64,000 nucleotides of DNA from Isoptericola dokdonensis DS-3 (GTDB lineage: Bacteria > Actinomycetota > Actinomycetes > Actinomycetales > Cellulomonadaceae). Where the stretch lies: assembly GCF_001636295.1 (NCBI RefSeq), contig NZ_CP014209.1, forward strand, positions 1,922,001 to 1,986,000. Direction: 5' to 3'. Shown piece after piece: positions 60,354 through 64,000 of the stretch. The position numbers and the translations under genes were made by a program. Numbering within the stretch: the stretch's first letter is position 1; every line of letters starts with the position of its first letter. Under the pieces are notes generated by a model. It was not told where the DNA came from and did no database searches. It worked only from the letters and a program-made list of their open reading frames with translations.

Positions 60354-61121
60354 ATGGGACCCAGCCCGCTCGGCAGCGTCGACAAGGCGCTCCTCACGCT
60401 CGACGCCCTCGGCCGCGCCGGCGCAGCGGGGATCCCGCTGGCCGACCTGTCGGCGGAGGTCGGGGCGAACAAGTCCACGCTCCACCGCACCCTCGCCGCC
60501 CTGCGGCACCGCGGCTACGCCGAGCAGTGCGACGACGGCGCCTACCGGCTGGGGCCCGCGATCCTCGCGCTGAGCAGCACGTTCCTCGCGGAGGAGAACC
60601 TGCCCGCCCTGCTGCGACCCGCCCTCGACGCTCTGTGCGACGACGTCGACGAGCTCGTGCACCTCGGGGTGCTCGCCGGCCGGGAGGTCGTCTACCTGGA
60701 CAAGGTCGAGCCGCAGCGCGCCGTCCGCGTCTGGTCCGCCGTCGGACGCCGTCGCCCGGCCGCCACCACCGCCCTCGGCCGCGCGCTGCTGGCCGCGGGG
60801 CCGCTCCACGACGCCGACGACGCCTCCACGCTCGAGCCGTACCTCGCGCCGTCGACCACGCCCGACCGGCTCCTCGAGGCCCTCCACGAGGCCCGCGGGA
60901 CCGGGGTCGCGAGCGAGACCGAGGAGAACGAGCGCGGCATCGCCTGCGCGGCCGTCGCGGTGCTCCGCGCCGGACGTCCCGTCGCCGCGGTGTCGATCAC
61001 CGCCCCCGTCGAGCGGATGACGGGGCGCGCGAGGGCAGAACGCCTCGCCGCTCTCACCCGCACCCTGCCCGACCACCTGCCCCCGGGCCTCACCGTCCCG
61101 GCGCCGGCCGCGACCCGCTGA
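60354..61121 (+). CDS. IclR-family transcriptional regulator (KdgR-like)
   Basis: 255 aa from ATG 60354 (GGAAGG upstream; GTG 60348 is the alternative). Winged helix at 5-70 (DKALLTLDALGRAGAAGIPLADLSAEVGANKSTLHRTLAAL) and an IclR effector domain (about 85-250) with ELVHLGVLAGREVVYLDKVEP and EENERGIACAAVAVLRAGRPVAAVSI. Divergent from eda-kdgK with a palindrome in between, so it probably senses 2-keto-3-deoxygluconate or KDPG as KdgR-type members do. Confidence 0.92.
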   Translation: MGPSPLGSVDKALLTLDALGRAGAAGIPLADLSAEVGANKSTLHRTLAALRHRGYAEQCDDGAYRLGPAILALSSTFLAEENLPALLRPALDALCDDVDELVHLGVLAGREVVYLDKVEPQRAVRVWSAVGRRRPAATTALGRALLAAGPLHDADDASTLEPYLAPSTTPDRLLEALHEARGTGVASETEENERGIACAAVAVLRAGRPVAAVSITAPVERMTGRARAERLAALTRTLPDHLPPGLTVPAPAATR

Positions 61122-61196
61122 CGCCGACCGGCGCCGCACCGCGGTCCCGGCCGTGTCGGCCGACGCCGCACGCCACCGTCGGGCAGCATGGCGTGC

Positions 61197-62210
61197 ATGA
61201 CCCGCAACCCCCTCGACATCCTCTTCGTCGGCGGTTCCGGCGTGATCAGCGCCGCGTCCGTCACCCGTGCCGTCGCGCAGGGCCACCGCGTCACGGTGCT
61301 CAACCGTGGCCGCTCGACCACGCGCCCGCTGCCCGCCGACGTAGAGCAGCTCACGGCGGACGTCACCGACCACGACGCCGTGGACGCCGCCCTCGGTAGC
61401 CGCGACTTCGACGTCGTCGCGCAGTTCCGGGCGTTCTCGCCCGAGCACGTCGCGCGCGACGTCGAGCGGTTCACGGGCCGCACCGGCCAGTACGTGTTCA
61501 TCTCGTCGGCGTCGGCCTACCAGACGCCCCCGGCCCGGCTCCCCGTCACGGAGGCGACGCCCCTGCGCAACCCGTTCTGGCAGTACTCCCGCGACAAGAT
61601 CGCCGGCGAGGACCTCCTCGTGCGGGCCCACCGCGAGGACGCCTTCCCCGCGACGATCGTGCGGCCGAGCCACACGTACGACCGCACGCTCCTGCCCACC
61701 ACGGGCGGCTGGACGGACGTCGCCCGCATGCGGGCGGGCAGGCCCGTCGTCGTGCACGGGGACGGGACCAGCCTGTGGACGCTCACGCACACCGAGGACT
61801 TCGCGGTCGGTTTCGTCGGCCTCCTGGGCCACCCCCTCGCGGTGGGCGACGCCTTCCAGATCATGGGCACCCACACGCCCACCTGGGACCAGGTCTACAC
61901 GTGGCTCGGCGAGGCCGCGGGCGTCCCCGACCCCGAGATCGTGCACGTCGCGTCCGAGACCATCGCCCGCGTGCTGCCCGACGTCGGCGACGGCCTGCTC
62001 GGCGACAAGGCTCACTCGATGGTGTTCGACTGCTCCCGCCTCCAGGCGCTCGTGCCGGAGTTCCGCCCGACCGTCACCTACGACGTCGGCGCCCAGGAAC
62101 AGCTCGCCTGGTTCGACGCGCACCCCGAGGCCCAGCAGGTCGACCCCGCCCTCGACGCCGCGTTCGACCGGCTCGTCGCGCACGCCCGGTCGCTGCCCGC
62201 CGCGCCGTGA
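61197..62210 (+). CDS. NAD-dependent epimerase/dehydratase family protein
   Basis: 337 aa; ATG 61188 is an alternative start three codons upstream, and neither has a clear ribosome site. Short-chain extended Rossmann fold: DILFVGGSGVISAASVTRAV (a GxxG variant), SSASAYQTP and the catalytic YSRDKIAGE (Tyr-x3-Lys), TIVRPSHTYDRT. The family acts on nucleotide-sugars or other sugar substrates. Stands between the IclR gene and a HAD phosphatase, with no pathway clue. Confidence 0.85.
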   Translation: MTRNPLDILFVGGSGVISAASVTRAVAQGHRVTVLNRGRSTTRPLPADVEQLTADVTDHDAVDAALGSRDFDVVAQFRAFSPEHVARDVERFTGRTGQYVFISSASAYQTPPARLPVTEATPLRNPFWQYSRDKIAGEDLLVRAHREDAFPATIVRPSHTYDRTLLPTTGGWTDVARMRAGRPVVVHGDGTSLWTLTHTEDFAVGFVGLLGHPLAVGDAFQIMGTHTPTWDQVYTWLGEAAGVPDPEIVHVASETIARVLPDVGDGLLGDKAHSMVFDCSRLQALVPEFRPTVTYDVGAQEQLAWFDAHPEAQQVDPALDAAFDRLVAHARSLPAAP

Positions 62211-62226
62211 TCCGTAGGGTGGCACC

Positions 62227-62901
62227 GTGACCTCACCTCTCGTGCTCCTCGACCTCGACGGCACCCTCATGGACTCCGCGCCCGGCATCACGGCGTCCGC
62301 CGCGCACGCCTACCGGGCCCTCGGCCTCGACGTGCCCGACGCCGCGACCCTGCGCACGTTCGTCGGCCCGCCCATCACCGACTCGTTCCCGGCGCACGGC
62401 GTCCCGCCGGAGCGGGTCGGCGAGGCCGTCGCCGCCTACCGGTCGGTGTACGCCGACGGCGGGATGTATGACGCGACGGTGTTCGACGGCATCCCGGACG
62501 CGCTGACGGCGTTGCGCGAGGCCGGGTGCACGCTCGCCGTCGCGACGTCCAAGCCCGAGGTGTACGCCCAGCCCGTCTGCGAGAAGTTCGGCCTGGCCGA
62601 CCTCGTCGACGCCGTGTTCGGCGCCCCGCTCGACGAGTCGACCTCCACGAAGGCGGACGTCGTCGAACGCGCGCTGGTCACCCTGGACCTGCCCCGGCCG
62701 GGTGCGCCCGGCGCCGGACCCGTGCTCATGGTCGGGGACCGTGAGCACGACGTCCACGGCGCGGCCGTGCACGCCGTCGGCTGCCTCGGCGTCGCCTGGG
62801 GGTACGCCCTCGACGGCGAGCTGGAGCGGGCGGGCGCCCTCGCCGTCGTCGACGCCGTGGACGACCTGGCCGCCGCGGTGCTGGAGCTCCTGCGGGGTTG
62901 A
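62227..62901 (+). CDS. HAD-superfamily hydrolase, phosphoglycolate-phosphatase-like
   Basis: 224 aa from GTG 62227. Motif I LLDLDGTLMDSAPG, motif II VATSKPEVYA, motif III Lys in STKADVVERAL, motif IV MVGDREHDVHGA, with a helical cap between 20 and 85. Hydrolyses a small phosphate ester. TAGGGT seven bases upstream of the GTG and no Shine-Dalgarno suggest a leaderless transcript. Confidence 0.9.
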   Translation: MTSPLVLLDLDGTLMDSAPGITASAAHAYRALGLDVPDAATLRTFVGPPITDSFPAHGVPPERVGEAVAAYRSVYADGGMYDATVFDGIPDALTALREAGCTLAVATSKPEVYAQPVCEKFGLADLVDAVFGAPLDESTSTKADVVERALVTLDLPRPGAPGAGPVLMVGDREHDVHGAAVHAVGCLGVAWGYALDGELERAGALAVVDAVDDLAAAVLELLRG

Positions 62902-62912
62902 TCCCACCTCGT

Positions 62913-63995
62913 TCAGGCGGCCCCGGCGGGCTCGTCGCGCCGGAACGTGCGCCGGTACGCCGACGGCGAGGTGCGCACGAGCTGCCCGAAGTGGTGACGG
63001 AACGTCGCGGGGCTCGCGAAGCCCACCGCGGCGCCGACCTCCTCGACCGGCAGGTCGGTGCCCTCGAGCAGCGGTAGGCTCGCCTGCACGCGCTGACCCA
63101 CCACCCAGCGCACCGGTGACGTGCCCGTGCGCTCCGTGAACCGTCTCAGGAACGTGCGTTCCGACATCAGGGCGGTGCGGGCCATCGCCGCGACCGTCAC
63201 CGGGGCCGCGACGTCCCGCAGGACCGACGCCATCGCCAGGGACACGCCGTCCGTCCCGGCAGCGTCGGGCACGGGCGCGTCGACGAACTGCGCCTGGCCG
63301 CCGTCCCGGTGTGGCGGCACCACCAGGCGACGCGCGACCGTGTTCGCCACCACCGACCCACGGTCGGTCCGCACCAGGTGCAGGCAGAGGTCGATCCCTG
63401 CCGCACTGCCCGCGCTGGTCAGAACGTCTCCGTGGTCGACCCACAGCACGTCGGGATCCAGCTCGACGGCGGGGAACCGGCGGCGGAACTCCTCCGTGTA
63501 CCGCCAGTGCGTCGTCGCCCGCCGACCATCGAGGAGCCCAGCGGCCGCCAGGGTGAACGCCCCCGAGCAGATCGACACGACACGGGCGCCACGCCCGGCA
63601 GCCCGGCGGACCGCGTCGACCACGCGCGGCTCGGGCCCGGTGCGGACGTCCACGGTGGCGGGCACGACGACGGTGTCCGCCGCACCGAGGACGTCCAGGC
63701 CGTGCGCGACCGTCAGCGAGAACCCGCCGACCATCGCCACGGGCACGTCCGGGTCCGGCGTGCACACGTCGAGCGTGTACCAGGGGCCGGGCACCTCGGG
63801 CCGGGGCAGGCCGAACACCTCGACGACGGCGCCGGTCTCGAACGGTGCCATGCCGGGAGTGACCAGCACGGCGACCCGGTGAGGCCGCCCGGGCGCGGAG
63901 AGCGGACGCGGCGGGCGGGGGTCGTCGTCGACCGTGACACGGCCGGGGGCGAGACGACTGTCCGTGCGGGGTGCGGGCACGCCGAGCTGGGGCAT
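62913..63995 (-). CDS. GlxA-type regulator: DJ-1/PfpI-like domain plus AraC helix-turn-helix
   Basis: 360 aa. Residues 40-210 form a class I glutamine-amidotransferase-like (DJ-1/PfpI) domain with the nucleophile-elbow Cys in VVSICSGAFTLAAAGLL; residues 240-345 carry two AraC helix-turn-helices (MARTALMSERTFLRRFTERTG and VGAAVGFASPATFRHHFGQL). This is the GlxA/ArgR-like regulator layout known for amine or quaternary-ammonium sensing. Start ATG 63995; a GTG about 19 codons in is also possible. Convergent with the HAD gene, 11 bases apart. Confidence 0.92.
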   Translation of the reverse strand: MPQLGVPAPRTDSRLAPGRVTVDDDPRPPRPLSAPGRPHRVAVLVTPGMAPFETGAVVEVFGLPRPEVPGPWYTLDVCTPDPDVPVAMVGGFSLTVAHGLDVLGAADTVVVPATVDVRTGPEPRVVDAVRRAAGRGARVVSICSGAFTLAAAGLLDGRRATTHWRYTEEFRRRFPAVELDPDVLWVDHGDVLTSAGSAAGIDLCLHLVRTDRGSVVANTVARRLVVPPHRDGGQAQFVDAPVPDAAGTDGVSLAMASVLRDVAAPVTVAAMARTALMSERTFLRRFTERTGTSPVRWVVGQRVQASLPLLEGTDLPVEEVGAAVGFASPATFRHHFGQLVRTSPSAYRRTFRRDEPAGAA

Positions 63996-64000
63996 GGCGG

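Overview
The window is about 64 kb of very GC-rich DNA with dense, strongly third-position-biased genes, frequent GTG starts, ATGA/GTGA stop-start overlaps and LacI/GntR/IclR regulators. With secreted or intracellular plant-polysaccharide enzymes (PL11, GH5, GH67, GH39, GH42), this points to a plant-biomass-degrading actinobacterium of the Cellulomonadaceae/Promicromonosporaceae type. This is inference from gene content; no rRNA, tRNA, prophage, insertion sequence or CRISPR-Cas locus was seen.

Layout. 1-8.4 kb: the end of a sugar ABC transporter (two permeases, the second cut by the window edge), a divergent LacI regulator fused to a PmoA-like (DUF6807) domain, and three Gfo/Idh/MocA oxidoreductases, two of them tandem paralogues with their own operators. 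8.6-17.1 kb: an orphan FabH, a large secreted metallophosphoesterase with triplicated modules, and a secreted rhamnogalacturonan lyase (PL11) with FN3 and chitin/cellulose-binding-type modules. 17.3-21.2 kb: an FCD-type GntR regulator divergent from lutABC (L-lactate oxidation) with two perfect operators. 21.3-26.6 kb: CPBP protease, P-loop kinase-like protein, glycosyltransferase and UbiB/ABC1 kinase. 26.7-31.2 kb: LacI divergent from a coupled operon Gfo/Idh - DUF993 - TIM-barrel isomerase. 31.3-34.8 kb: AraC/GyrI-like regulator, orphan ABC ATPase, anti-sigma-type ATPase with a leader micro-ORF, esterase. 34.8-38.0 kb: rhamnose mutarotase, LacI, LPXTG wall protein.

38.3-45.8 kb and 58.5-61.1 kb together encode a complete glucuronate route: GH67 alpha-glucuronidase, UxaC, UxuB, UxuA, KdgK and Eda, giving pyruvate and glyceraldehyde-3-phosphate, under a LacI and an IclR regulator. 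46-57.9 kb holds a GH5 endoglucanase with a CelR/CebR-like operator and a LplABC-type oligosaccharide transporter with GH39, GH42 and a YesL-like membrane protein under another LacI. The same 16-base operator core occurs at the uxu locus and at this transporter locus. 61.2-64 kb: epimerase, HAD phosphatase, GlxA-type regulator.

The most unusual content is intergenic. About 60 copies of a 13-base core (GCGAGTCAGCGCA or its complement) are laid out with a 20-base period in ten arrays, mostly next to stop codons, sometimes as mirrored arrays. Three of these regions also contain a giant hairpin whose 26-29 bp stem differs in each copy while its 39-nt apical loop is nearly constant and shows compensatory changes. 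I cannot assign this element family to anything I know.
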